This document shows positions 9,610-17,341 of a DNA stretch of 37,321 nucleotides, in pieces. Both the position numbers and the translations under genes were made by a program. The notes below the pieces were generated by a model that ran no database searches, had not been told where the DNA came from, and was given only the letters and a program-made list of their open reading frames with translations. The first letter of the stretch is position 1. Every line of letters starts with the position of its first letter. Origin of the DNA: Ignavibacteriaceae bacterium (GTDB lineage Bacteria > Bacteroidota > Ignavibacteria > Ignavibacteriales > Ignavibacteriaceae); contig JABDPB010000074.1 of the NCBI GenBank assembly GCA_013042995.1, forward strand, positions 1-37,321, written 5' to 3'.

Positions 9610-10316
9610 TTGAAATTAAAAACTTAAATAAAAAATTTGGGAAGAATCATGTTCTCAAAACCATCAGTCTTTCGATTGTATCGGGTAAAGTTACAGCAGT
9701 TGTAGGACCAAACGGCTCAGGGAAAACCACGTTAATTAAATCTGTCCTTGGATTAGTAAACCAAACCGATGGTGAAATTTTAGTTGATGGCGAAAACACC
9801 AAGGGTAATTTTAGCTACAGAAATAAAATCGGTTATATGCCGCAGGCAGCTAAATATCCAGATAACTTAACAACAAACGAACTACTTTCGCTTGTAAAAG
9901 ACTTAAGGGCAAATGGCGATTCTCGCTCAAAAGAGTTAATAGAATCTTTCAACTTAAAAAGTGAACTGGAAAAACCATTTAAAAATTTATCCGGCGGTAC
10001 AAAGCAGAAAGTTTCAGTTTTGATTTCATTTGCTTTCAATCCGCAAATTTATTTTTTGGATGAACCAACTGCTGGATTAGATCCAATCTCCAGTAGTTAC
10101 TTTAAGGACCTTGTCGCAAAAGAAAAAGAAAATAAAAAAACAATTGTGCTCACTTCACATATTATGGGCGAAATACAGGAAATTGCAGATGAAATAGTGT
10201 TTCTGCTTGAAGGTGAAATTAAATATAAGGGAACTATTAGTTCACTTTTAGAACATAAAAAGGAGACAAAACTTGAACGTGCAATTGCAGAATTGATGAG
10301 CGGAGTGGAAAAATGA
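9606..10316 (+). CDS. nosF: ABC transporter ATP-binding protein NosF
   Basis: A 236-residue ABC ATPase with Walker A G34-P-N-G-S-G-K-T41, signature L-S-G-G-T (128-132) and Walker B I-Y-F-L-D-E (148-153) followed by P-T-A-G-L-D. With NosY it forms the transporter that acts together with NosD in NosZ maturation. TTG at 9606 is the probable start: it overlaps the nosD stop (TTGA) and the protein then begins directly with the expected first strand I-E-I-K-N-L. No strong ribosome site is visible, which fits coupled translation. Confidence 0.93.
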   Translation: MIEIKNLNKKFGKNHVLKTISLSIVSGKVTAVVGPNGSGKTTLIKSVLGLVNQTDGEILVDGENTKGNFSYRNKIGYMPQAAKYPDNLTTNELLSLVKDLRANGDSRSKELIESFNLKSELEKPFKNLSGGTKQKVSVLISFAFNPQIYFLDEPTAGLDPISSSYFKDLVAKEKENKKTIVLTSHIMGEIQEIADEIVFLLEGEIKYKGTISSLLEHKKETKLERAIAELMSGVEK

Positions 10317-11101
10317 ATTTGATGATGAAAGTTCTGCGTTACGAAATACACAACTCTATTAGAAGTAAGTGGGTTATACTTTATACGTTTTTCTTTTTCC
10401 TATTGGGATATACACTTTTTTCCCTAAGCAGTGATGTGAATAAAGCCTACATAAGTTTAATGAATATCGTTTTGATTGTCATTCCGCTTGTATCATTAAT
10501 CTTTGGTGCGATCTACCTCTACAGCTCGCGTGAATTTATTGAAATGATGTTAAGCCAGCCCATTGACAGGAAATCTCTGTTTACTGGAATATATTTCGGT
10601 ACAAGTATTCCACTCGCAGCAGGATATTTGATCGGCATTGTAACTCCGTTTTTAATTTTCGGAAAAGTAAAAGAGCAAACAGAAGGCTTAATGTTTCTTG
10701 TTTTAATTGGAATTGCATTAACGTTTGTCTTCACTGCTATTTCATTTTTAATTACGGTTCTGCAGGACGATAAGGCAAAAGGTTTAGGTTTAATAATTCT
10801 TATCTGGCTTATCTTTTCTGTTATTTACGATGGAATAATGTTATTTGTCGTTTACTATTTTGAAGAATACCCTCTTGAAAAGGTAATGATCGCTTTAAGC
10901 GTAATAAATCCAATTGATTTGGGAAGGATTTTGTTCCTTATGAAATTTAACATCTCCGCATTAATGGGTTACACAGGTGCAGTCTTTCAAAGTTTCTTTG
11001 GCAGCACTTTAGGTGTGTTGCTCTCAGCTATTGGCTTACTTTTGTGGATTGCTGTTCCACTCTTTTTCAGCACAAAAATCTTCCGCAAGAAAGATTTTTA
11101 A
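10313..11101 (+). CDS. nosY: ABC transporter permease NosY
   Basis: A 262-residue ABC-2 type permease with about six membrane helices, starting with the motif L-R-Y-E-I-H-N-S-I-R-S-K-W that is usual before the first helix of NosY-type permeases. It is the membrane partner of NosF; its ATG overlaps the nosF stop (ATGA). It is the last gene of the operon, and the promoter of the Rrf2 gene begins 10 bases after its stop, with no terminator in between, so read-through into the nrf operon is possible. Confidence 0.92.
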   Translation: MNLMMKVLRYEIHNSIRSKWVILYTFFFFLLGYTLFSLSSDVNKAYISLMNIVLIVIPLVSLIFGAIYLYSSREFIEMMLSQPIDRKSLFTGIYFGTSIPLAAGYLIGIVTPFLIFGKVKEQTEGLMFLVLIGIALTFVFTAISFLITVLQDDKAKGLGLIILIWLIFSVIYDGIMLFVVYYFEEYPLEKVMIALSVINPIDLGRILFLMKFNISALMGYTGAVFQSFFGSTLGVLLSAIGLLLWIAVPLFFSTKIFRKKDF

Positions 11102-11111
11102 ATTTGTTTAA

Positions 11112-11140
11112 TTGAAGATTATCCATGAATACACTATCTT
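11112..11140 (+). promoter_or_regulatory. Promoter of the rrf2-nrf operon
   Basis: TTGAAG at 11112-11117, 17 bases, then TATCTT at 11135-11140. Spacing is identical to the nos promoter at 4607-4635, and the palindromic element follows the -10 immediately in both. It also fits the TTG-N20-TAnnTTT form seen elsewhere in this window. Confidence 0.6.
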
Positions 11141-11164
11141 TAACCAGACAATTTTATCTGATTT
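11141..11164 (+). promoter_or_regulatory. Operator copy 2, in front of the Rrf2 gene
   Basis: The 24 bases match the nos operator at 4636-4659 at 22 positions, including 19 identical bases in a row (11145-11163). Here the left arm is TAACCAGA instead of TAATCAGA and the last base differs, so the palindrome is slightly weaker. It ends 6 bases before the start codon at 11171, so a bound protein would also block translation initiation sequences in the DNA being transcribed. Autoregulation by the Rrf2 protein is the likely reading. Confidence 0.7.
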
Positions 11165-11170
11165 TCAATT

Positions 11171-11602
11171 ATGACAGTAATTTTTTCAAAAAAGTGTGAA
11201 TACGGGCTTCAAGCCATATTATATATTGCTACCCACACAATGGGTAAGGCAGTTCCTGCCGAAAAAATTTCGCAAGCTTTAAAAATACCGCGTGAGTTTG
11301 TTTCAAAAATTTTACAGGATTTAAAAGCCAGCGGATTGGTTGGTTCTGTTAAAGGTAAAGCTGGTGGATTTTTTCTTGGAAAAGAACCATCACAAATTAA
11401 ATTAATTGATATTGTTGAAGCCATAGACGGATTAGAAATGTTCAACAGCTGTGTGCTTGGATTTCCGGAGTGTACACCCGATGCCCCATGTCCTGTGCAT
11501 AATAAATGGGGAATACTGAGAGATCAGGCTTATCAAATGCTTAAAGCAGAAACATTAGATCAGCTAAAAGAGAGAACATTAAATAAAATTTCGAAGCTTT
11601 AA
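11171..11602 (+). CDS. Rrf2 family transcriptional regulator, putative Fe-S nitrosative-stress sensor
   Basis: A 143-residue winged-helix protein of the Rrf2 family (NsrR, IscR, RirA). The N-terminus K-C-E-Y-G-L-Q-A-I-L-Y-I-A and the wing segment V-K-G-K-A-G-G-F-F-L are characteristic. Three cysteines, C94-x6-C101-x5-C107, lie where the Fe-S ligands are found; spacing differs by one from the C-x5-C-x5-C common in NsrR. An NsrR-like NO sensor controlling N-oxide genes is the best fit, but redox or iron sensing is not excluded. No ribosome site precedes the ATG; the operator lies directly upstream. The next frame starts 10 bases after the stop. Confidence 0.88.
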   Translation: MTVIFSKKCEYGLQAILYIATHTMGKAVPAEKISQALKIPREFVSKILQDLKASGLVGSVKGKAGGFFLGKEPSQIKLIDIVEAIDGLEMFNSCVLGFPECTPDAPCPVHNKWGILRDQAYQMLKAETLDQLKERTLNKISKL

Positions 11603-11612
11603 TTTTTTAGTA

Positions 11613-12737
11613 GTGGATACTGATAGATCAAAAAGAAAAAAAGTAATTAAGAATTACGAAAAACCAATTCAGAAATTTAGATTTGTTGTTCAACTTCTTT
11701 TTACATTGTTGTGCATCTGGATTGGAATAGAGTTTTTTTTCTTCATTCAATTTTTGGAAACTAACGGAACTTCTGCATTTATAAACAGACCACCCGGAGT
11801 TGATGGGTTCCTACCAATCAGTTCATTTATGAGCTTCTATTTATTTATTGTTACTGGTGAAATTCATTCTGCGCACCCAGCCGGGTTCTTTATTTTTTTC
11901 GCAATCGTTTTTGTGTCAATTGTTTTTGGAAAAGCATTTTGTAGCTGGCTTTGCCCTGTTGGCTTTATATCTGAATTGATTGGTGATTTTGGAGATAAAA
12001 TTTTTAAGAAAAGAATTAAAATTCCGCGATGGCTGGATTACCCGCTTCGAAGCATAAAATATTTATTGCTCGGATTTTTATTTTACTCAGTTTTTGTTTT
12101 GATGAGCACTGTTGCTGTCAAATCATTTTTAGATAGCCCGTACAATCTTGTATCTGATATTAAAATGTTTTATTTCTTCGCTGATATTTCAAGAACTGCG
12201 TTAATTGTACTTGCTGTTTTATTTTTACTTTCAATTCCAATTAGAAATTTTTGGTGCCGTTATTTATGTCCCTACGGGGCGTTGCTTGGAATTACTTCAC
12301 TTTTGAGTCCAAACAAAATTAAACGAAATGTTTCCAGCTGTGTTGATTGTAATTTGTGCAATAAAGCATGTCCTTCTTTTATTAAAGTTGACAGAGTAAA
12401 AACAGTAATCTCGGATGAATGCACAACATGCATGAACTGTGTTGATGTTTGTCCTGTTAAAGATACTCTTCAGGTTGGAACAGTTGGGACAAAAAAGGCA
12501 ATTAATAAAAAATATGTTCTAGCCGGTGTAGTAGGATTGTTTATGCTAATTACAGGATTTGGAATGATAAGCGGCAACTGGCAGAACAAGATTTCAAATG
12601 AAGAATATATCAATCTTTATGAAGACATTGATAGTTACGGTCATCCAACAGGAACTGAATCCGTAAAAAGATTTAATGAAGATGCCATTGAAAAAGAGAA
12701 AAAACAGGAAATCAACGATTTGGAAGCGTTAAAATAA
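11613..12737 (+). CDS. NapH/NosH-like membrane polyferredoxin (4Fe-4S)
   Basis: A 374-residue membrane iron-sulfur protein. Two C-x3-C-P motifs (C110-S-W-L-C114-P and C215-R-Y-L-C219-P) lie next to membrane helices, and two ferredoxin sites follow at C243-x2-C246-x2-C249-x3-C253-P and C270-x2-C273-x2-C276-x3-C280-P. This is the NapH/NosH/CcoG-type arrangement that moves electrons from quinol toward periplasmic reductases. An extra membrane helix (about 302-322) and a soluble tail follow the clusters. The GTG start at 11613 has no clear ribosome site and is uncertain by a few codons. Confidence 0.85.
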   Translation: MDTDRSKRKKVIKNYEKPIQKFRFVVQLLFTLLCIWIGIEFFFFIQFLETNGTSAFINRPPGVDGFLPISSFMSFYLFIVTGEIHSAHPAGFFIFFAIVFVSIVFGKAFCSWLCPVGFISELIGDFGDKIFKKRIKIPRWLDYPLRSIKYLLLGFLFYSVFVLMSTVAVKSFLDSPYNLVSDIKMFYFFADISRTALIVLAVLFLLSIPIRNFWCRYLCPYGALLGITSLLSPNKIKRNVSSCVDCNLCNKACPSFIKVDRVKTVISDECTTCMNCVDVCPVKDTLQVGTVGTKKAINKKYVLAGVVGLFMLITGFGMISGNWQNKISNEEYINLYEDIDSYGHPTGTESVKRFNEDAIEKEKKQEINDLEALK

Positions 12738-12761
12738 ACTTAACTCTGCTTTAAAATATTT

Positions 12762-13211
12762 ATGCCGATTAAACGACACGAAGCTTTGCAACCATTATCG
12801 AGAGATCACCACCATGGGTTGATACTTGCCCAGCAGTTAAAAAAGCGAGCTCCTCAGTATAAAGGAATGCCAGCCACAATTGAAGAAAAAAAGAACTACA
12901 CAGTTTCATTTTATAACTCTGATTTGAAGGAACATTTTTGGAAAGAAGAGGAAATTTTGTTCCCGATGGTTAAAAACAGAGATACAGCTGTAGATGCTTT
13001 GATTAATGAAATATTAGAGGAACACAGGAAAATAGAAAAGATAATTTTAAAATTTAAAGCAGTAAACGATTTTGAGAACAAATTGGATGAACTTGGTTGG
13101 CTGCTGGAAAAGCACATTCGAAAAGAAGAAAGATCTTTGTTTGGAGAAATTGAAAATCTTTTAACCAATGATGAGTTGGAAGAACTTAAAATAAAGTTGA
13201 TAGAACAATAA
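12762..13211 (+). CDS. Hemerythrin HHE domain protein
   Basis: A 149-residue helical protein with spaced His and Glu ligands typical of the HHE domain: R-D-H-H-H-G, L-K-E-H-F-W-K-E-E-E, E-E-H-R-K-I-E and L-E-K-H-I-R-K-E-E. These bind a di-iron centre that can take O2 or NO. No signal peptide is present, so it is cytoplasmic. Placement between the polyferredoxin and nrfH, in the operon of an Rrf2 regulator, suggests NO scavenging or repair of nitrosative damage, as for YtfE/Ric-type proteins; direct evidence is lacking. Spacing to nrfH is 18 bases. Confidence 0.85.
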   Translation: MPIKRHEALQPLSRDHHHGLILAQQLKKRAPQYKGMPATIEEKKNYTVSFYNSDLKEHFWKEEEILFPMVKNRDTAVDALINEILEEHRKIEKIILKFKAVNDFENKLDELGWLLEKHIRKEERSLFGEIENLLTNDELEELKIKLIEQ

Positions 13212-13229
13212 ATAATTAAGGTAATTAAT

Positions 13230-13823
13230 ATGCCATTAATGAAATTTTTAAAAGCAATTGCGCCTCCTGCAACTTGGAGGTTTGTAGTTGTAATATTACT
13301 TGGAATTATGTTTGGGCTTATAATATTCACACTTCATGCGGGCAGGGCAACATCATACTTATCGGATGAGCCGGAAGCTTGCGTTAATTGTCATGTTATG
13401 ACGTCGCAATATGCAACTTGGGAAAGAGGAAGTCACGGCAGAGTTACAACCTGCAACGATTGTCACGTTCCAAACAATAACGCAATTCGTAAATTTTTAT
13501 TCAAGGCCAGTGATGGTTTGCGACATTCTTATATGTTCACATTTCGTCTTGAGCCGCAGGTTATTCGGATTAAACAGATGGGAAAAGATGTTGTGCAGGA
13601 AAATTGTGTGCGTTGCCATCAAAATGCTCTTCACCCTGTTTCTGTTCGTTCAATTTCAAACCAAAGTATTTATGAAGGAATGAGCGGCTATTGCTGGAAT
13701 TGTCATCGCGAAACTCCGCACGGAAGAGTTCATAGTTTAACATCAGCACCATATGCCAGGATTCCGAAGTTTACAAATCCTTATCCTGATTGGATAAAGA
13801 ATTCAATTTTAAATAACAACTAA
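13230..13823 (+). CDS. nrfH: Cytochrome c nitrite reductase small subunit NrfH
   Basis: A 197-residue membrane-anchored tetrahaem cytochrome of the NapC/NirT family. One N-terminal helix (about 17-34) precedes four C-x2-C-H haem sites at C51, C75, C126 and C155. The first reads C-V-N-C-H-V-M, with the Met that is the unusual haem 1 ligand in NrfH. It oxidises quinol and passes electrons to NrfA on the outer face of the membrane. The nrfA start lies 17 bases downstream, in the usual nrfHA order. Confidence 0.94.
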   Translation: MPLMKFLKAIAPPATWRFVVVILLGIMFGLIIFTLHAGRATSYLSDEPEACVNCHVMTSQYATWERGSHGRVTTCNDCHVPNNNAIRKFLFKASDGLRHSYMFTFRLEPQVIRIKQMGKDVVQENCVRCHQNALHPVSVRSISNQSIYEGMSGYCWNCHRETPHGRVHSLTSAPYARIPKFTNPYPDWIKNSILNNN

Positions 13824-13840
13824 ACTTAAAGGGAAGTAAA

Positions 13841-15343
13841 ATGAAATCAATAAATGAAACAATAAAAAATAAAGCTTGGCTTGCCTGGGTTTTGTTTTTT
13901 GCAACTGTCGTAGTTGTTTTTTTAATCGGCTTGCTTGCTTCTTCAATTCTTGAAAGAAAATCAGAAGCAGTTTATACGCTTCAAATGGTTAAACCTATTA
14001 ATGACTGGGAACCGCGCAACGAAGTATGGGGAGAAAATTTTCCGAGGGAATACGAATCGTATTTAAAAACTCTTGAAACAGATTACGCAAGTAAACATGG
14101 TGGTTCTAAAATGATAGATTACTTGGAGAAATATCCTGAGCTTGTTGTACTTTGGGCTGGTTACGGTTTTTCCAAAGATTACAATCAGGGCAGAGGGCAC
14201 GCTTATGCAATTGAAGATATAAGGAATTCTTTACGAACAGGCGGAAATCAAATAAGTCCAATGCCTGCAACTTGCTGGTCCTGTAAAAGCACTGATGTGC
14301 CGCGATTGATGAATGAAATAGGAATAGAGAATTTTTATAAAGGAAAGTGGATTGATTTAGGTGATCAGGTTATTAATCCTATTGGCTGCCAGGATTGCCA
14401 CGATCCTAAAACAATGAACTTAAGAATTACACGTCCTGCTTTAGTTGAAGCTTTCGAACGACAGGGAAAAGATGTATCTCAATTTTCACGGCAGGAAATG
14501 CGTTCTCTTGTTTGCGCGCAATGCCACGTTGAATATTACTTCAAAGGAAAAAAAGAAAAATATTTAACCTTTCCTTGGGATAATGGCTTTAGTGCTGATG
14601 CAATGGAAGAATATTTTGACAACATTGAATTTGCTGATTGGACTCACAAGCTTAGTCGTGCACCAATGTTAAAAGCACAGCATCCGGATTATGAATTATT
14701 TAAAACCGGAATACATGCCATACGTGGTGTATCTTGTTCCGATTGCCATATGCCCTATAAAAGTGAAGGCGGCGTAAAGTTTACTGATCATCATATTCAA
14801 TCGCCGTTAAATAATGTAGCAAACACTTGCCAGGTTTGTCATCGTGAAGAAACAGGCAGGTTAATGCAAGATGTTTATGACCGGCAAGATAGAATTGAAG
14901 AACTGCGAAGAATAACAGAAAAGACCATTGCTGCAGCGCACATAGAAGCTAAGGTTGCATGGGACAATGGTGCAACCGAAGAACAGATGAAAAATATTTT
15001 AACCCTTATCCGTCATGCTCAATGGAGATGGGATTGGGTTGCTGCTGCAAACGGGTTGGGCTTCCATTCACCCGTTGAGGCTTTACGTGTTCTTGGAACA
15101 TCAATTCAAAAAGGAGAGCAAGCACGCAGGGAACTTGCAGCTCTATTTGTAAAAATGGGATTGAACTACCCTGTTCAATTACCTGATATTTCTACAAAAG
15201 AAAAAGCACAGAAGTTTATAGGTTTTGATATGAAAATGTTAAATGATGATAAGCAGGATTTTCTGAAAACAACAGCTGTTCAATGGGATGAAGATGCAAA
15301 AGAAAGACAGGGAACTTTAAAGGAATATAAAAAACCGGAGTAA
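13841..15343 (+). CDS. nrfA: Ammonia-forming pentahaem nitrite reductase NrfA
   Basis: A 500-residue periplasmic c-type cytochrome reducing nitrite to ammonium in six electron steps. The active-site haem is the variant C145-W-S-C148-K149; four normal sites begin at C183, C225, C299 and C330. K278-A-Q280-H281 provides the Lys and Gln of the conserved calcium site and the active-site His, and E231-Y232 after the third haem supplies the other calcium ligands. An uncleaved or signal helix occupies about 13-34. With nrfH it forms the terminal enzyme of dissimilatory nitrite reduction to ammonium. Confidence 0.96.
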   Translation: MKSINETIKNKAWLAWVLFFATVVVVFLIGLLASSILERKSEAVYTLQMVKPINDWEPRNEVWGENFPREYESYLKTLETDYASKHGGSKMIDYLEKYPELVVLWAGYGFSKDYNQGRGHAYAIEDIRNSLRTGGNQISPMPATCWSCKSTDVPRLMNEIGIENFYKGKWIDLGDQVINPIGCQDCHDPKTMNLRITRPALVEAFERQGKDVSQFSRQEMRSLVCAQCHVEYYFKGKKEKYLTFPWDNGFSADAMEEYFDNIEFADWTHKLSRAPMLKAQHPDYELFKTGIHAIRGVSCSDCHMPYKSEGGVKFTDHHIQSPLNNVANTCQVCHREETGRLMQDVYDRQDRIEELRRITEKTIAAAHIEAKVAWDNGATEEQMKNILTLIRHAQWRWDWVAAANGLGFHSPVEALRVLGTSIQKGEQARRELAALFVKMGLNYPVQLPDISTKEKAQKFIGFDMKMLNDDKQDFLKTTAVQWDEDAKERQGTLKEYKKPE

Positions 15344-15391
15344 ATTAACTAAATAACACTATAAATTTAACTTTATTTTGAAAGAACAAAA

Positions 15392-16669
15392 ATGAAGACA
15401 CTTATAAAAATATTTTTAGTTTCAATTCTATTAGTATCAACAAATTTTTCCCAGCAGGATTTAGGAGATGGTTGGCAGATTTTGGGGCAGGTTATGTTAA
15501 GAAGCGAGCTTGATGGAAGGGATTTTTCAAACAGCACACATCCGTTAACTTTTGCAAGCAGCAGAATACGATTAGGTGTTGCAAAAACTTTTGATGAAAA
15601 AGTTCAGTTGTTTATTCAGGCGCAGGATTCACGAGTGTTCGGATCTGAAAGCAACACACTTTCCAATTCAAAAAATTTAGATCTTCACCAGGGTTTTGTA
15701 AAGCTTACCAAACTGTTCGGTTGGAATTTTTCTTTTCAAGCCGGAAGATTTGAGGTTTCATATGGCACTCAAAGATTTATTGGAGCAGTTGGCTGGCATT
15801 TTGTGGGAAGATCCTTCGATGGTGCACGCCTTACAATTGCGCCAAATAAGTGGGATCTTGATATTTTTGCTTTGACTGTTAAAGAAAGCGTCAGTTATAT
15901 CGGAAATGCAACTTCTAGTACTTATCCATTTCCTCAGGAACCAACACCTGCTTCAAGTATTTATGGAATCTGGAAAAAAACAAATATTGATGATGCAAAT
16001 AAATTTGATCTTTTTGGTTATTGGGAAGTAGATAGAGAAAAAGTAGGCGTTGATTCGTGCAAACTAAACAAAGCTACATTTGGCGGAACATATTGGGGAA
16101 TTTTTGGAAACTTTTCTACCATTGTTGAAGCTGCATATCAGCTTGGTGATCAGGCTGGAAAAGATGTCTCTGCTTATCTTATATCAGCTCAAGGACATTA
16201 CAAAATTGGAATTGCAAAAGTTGGACTGGGAGCAGATATTTTATCAGGCACCAAACCGACTAATAGAGATAAAGTAAATACCTTTTATCCTACTTATGGC
16301 ACCAACCACAAGTTTTACGGATTTATGGATTACTTTATTAACATTCCTGTCAACACATTGAATCTTGGCTTGCATGATTTTTACTTTAAGGCAAAGATAG
16401 TTCCTGAAAATTCGGAGTGGGAATTTGCTGCAGATTTTCATCATTTTATGAGTAATCAAACAGCTGTTTCAAATGTAAATGGTGTTTCAAAGGATGTAGA
16501 TACTTTTGGACAGGAAGTTGATTTAACTATTGGTTACAATTTTATTAAGGGCACAAAACTTATTTGGGGAGGAAGTTTTTTCTTTCAGGGTGATATAATG
16601 AAATCAATATTTGATCCCAGAGAAGATACTGCTTATTGGACTTATGTGATGGTTGTAGCAAATCTTTAA
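15392..16669 (+). CDS. Outer-membrane beta-barrel protein (porin-like)
   Basis: A 425-residue protein with a signal peptide (about 1-21, ending T-N-F-S-Q) and alternating strands with many aromatic residues through to the end, closing with Y-V-M-V-V-A-N-L. The opening strands (R-I-R-L-G-V-A, V-Q-L-F-I-Q-A-Q-D-S-R) resemble alginate-export/porin-type barrels. It lies 48 bases after nrfA as the last gene of the apparent operon, so it may be the entry route for nitrite or another anion (inference). The substrate cannot be read from sequence. Confidence 0.7.
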   Translation: MKTLIKIFLVSILLVSTNFSQQDLGDGWQILGQVMLRSELDGRDFSNSTHPLTFASSRIRLGVAKTFDEKVQLFIQAQDSRVFGSESNTLSNSKNLDLHQGFVKLTKLFGWNFSFQAGRFEVSYGTQRFIGAVGWHFVGRSFDGARLTIAPNKWDLDIFALTVKESVSYIGNATSSTYPFPQEPTPASSIYGIWKKTNIDDANKFDLFGYWEVDREKVGVDSCKLNKATFGGTYWGIFGNFSTIVEAAYQLGDQAGKDVSAYLISAQGHYKIGIAKVGLGADILSGTKPTNRDKVNTFYPTYGTNHKFYGFMDYFINIPVNTLNLGLHDFYFKAKIVPENSEWEFAADFHHFMSNQTAVSNVNGVSKDVDTFGQEVDLTIGYNFIKGTKLIWGGSFFFQGDIMKSIFDPREDTAYWTYVMVVANL

Positions 16670-16768
16670 TTAAAAATAGTCTCAATTACTGTTGTAAAAA
16701 CCTTTATTATTGCTTAATAAGCTATAAAACAAAACAAAAATTTTATAACATTTTTCCCGGCATTATCA

Positions 16769-16799
16769 TTGCTTGCTATTGGTTAAATATTTATGTTTG
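16769..16799 (+). promoter_or_regulatory. Possible Bacteroidetes-type promoter before the Cys-rich protein gene
   Basis: TTG at 16769-16771, 20 bases, then TATGTTTG at 16792-16799, matching the TTTG-N19-21-TAnnTTTG pattern described for Bacteroidetes. The start codon at 16807 follows so closely that the message would be nearly leaderless. No ribosome site is visible before that codon, which agrees. Confidence 0.4.
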
Positions 16800-16806
16800 T
16801 CATCAA

Positions 16807-17256
16807 ATGAGAAAAAAAAGAATTTTAATAATCGGTTTAGTGTTACTTTTTCTTGTTTCAACAACAGGGATGCCCATAACATATCACCTTTGTGAAATGA
16901 TGGGAGAAAAAGCTTTAGAAGAATGTGAAGTTTGCATGATTGAAATGCAAAAAGTTGAAACCTCTTGTTGTGATGAGGAAGTATCTGATAACTTAGTTCA
17001 ACTTTCACCGCTTGAAACAACCTGCTGTATTGAAAGTTTTGAATTTAACAAAATTGAAGATAACTTTTCTTTAAGTGTTTACACAAGTTTAATCCTTTCT
17101 AAAATTGTTGTTGCTACTATTCACCCAGATGACATTGGCCTGACTGAAGAAAAGTCATATACGCAACAAAGCTCTTACAATCTACCCCCACCTAAATTTG
17201 GCAGGAAACTCCTGCAAACAATTCATCAACTTAAGATAGACATATCCTTCTGTTAG
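16807..17256 (+). CDS. Small exported Cys-rich protein, HYC_CC_PP-like
   Basis: A 149-residue exported protein with signal peptide (about 1-22), then Y-H-L-C, C-x2-C (E-C-E-V-C), two vicinal cysteine pairs (S-C-C-D and T-C-C-I) and L-P-P-P-K near the end. This order resembles the small family known as HYC_CC_PP, found beside TonB-dependent receptors in Bacteroidetes; function unknown. The Cys pairs suggest binding of a soft metal such as copper (inference). ATG 16807 is preferred: the frame extends back to 16636, but that stretch overlaps the porin gene and holds no signal peptide. Confidence 0.65.
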   Translation: MRKKRILIIGLVLLFLVSTTGMPITYHLCEMMGEKALEECEVCMIEMQKVETSCCDEEVSDNLVQLSPLETTCCIESFEFNKIEDNFSLSVYTSLILSKIVVATIHPDDIGLTEEKSYTQQSSYNLPPPKFGRKLLQTIHQLKIDISFC

Positions 17257-17269
17257 TTTATTGTTTCAC

Positions 17270-17288
17270 CTTTAAATAAAATTTAAAG
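17270..17288. repeat. Inverted repeat CTTTAAAT-AAA-ATTTAAAG
   Basis: Perfect 8-bp arms around a 3-base centre, between the Cys-rich protein gene and the TonB receptor gene. It is not followed by a T run, so it is a poor terminator; it could be an operator for the receptor. The AT-rich sequence makes chance occurrence possible. Confidence 0.4.
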
Positions 17289-17341
17289 TAACCGGATAGT
17301 TGCTTTGAATAAATTTATTTTAATTAACAGATAAATTCGAT

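Noticed and set aside
12911-13330. 139-codon reading frame on the - strand across hemerythrin and nrfH
   Set aside because: Low-complexity translation rich in Ser, Asn and Ile, antisense to two well-supported genes; no family feature or ribosome site.
16636-16806. 57-codon N-terminal extension of the Cys-rich protein, overlapping the porin gene
   Set aside because: It places the clear signal peptide in the middle of the protein and runs through the porin stop region; start 16807 gives a normal exported protein.
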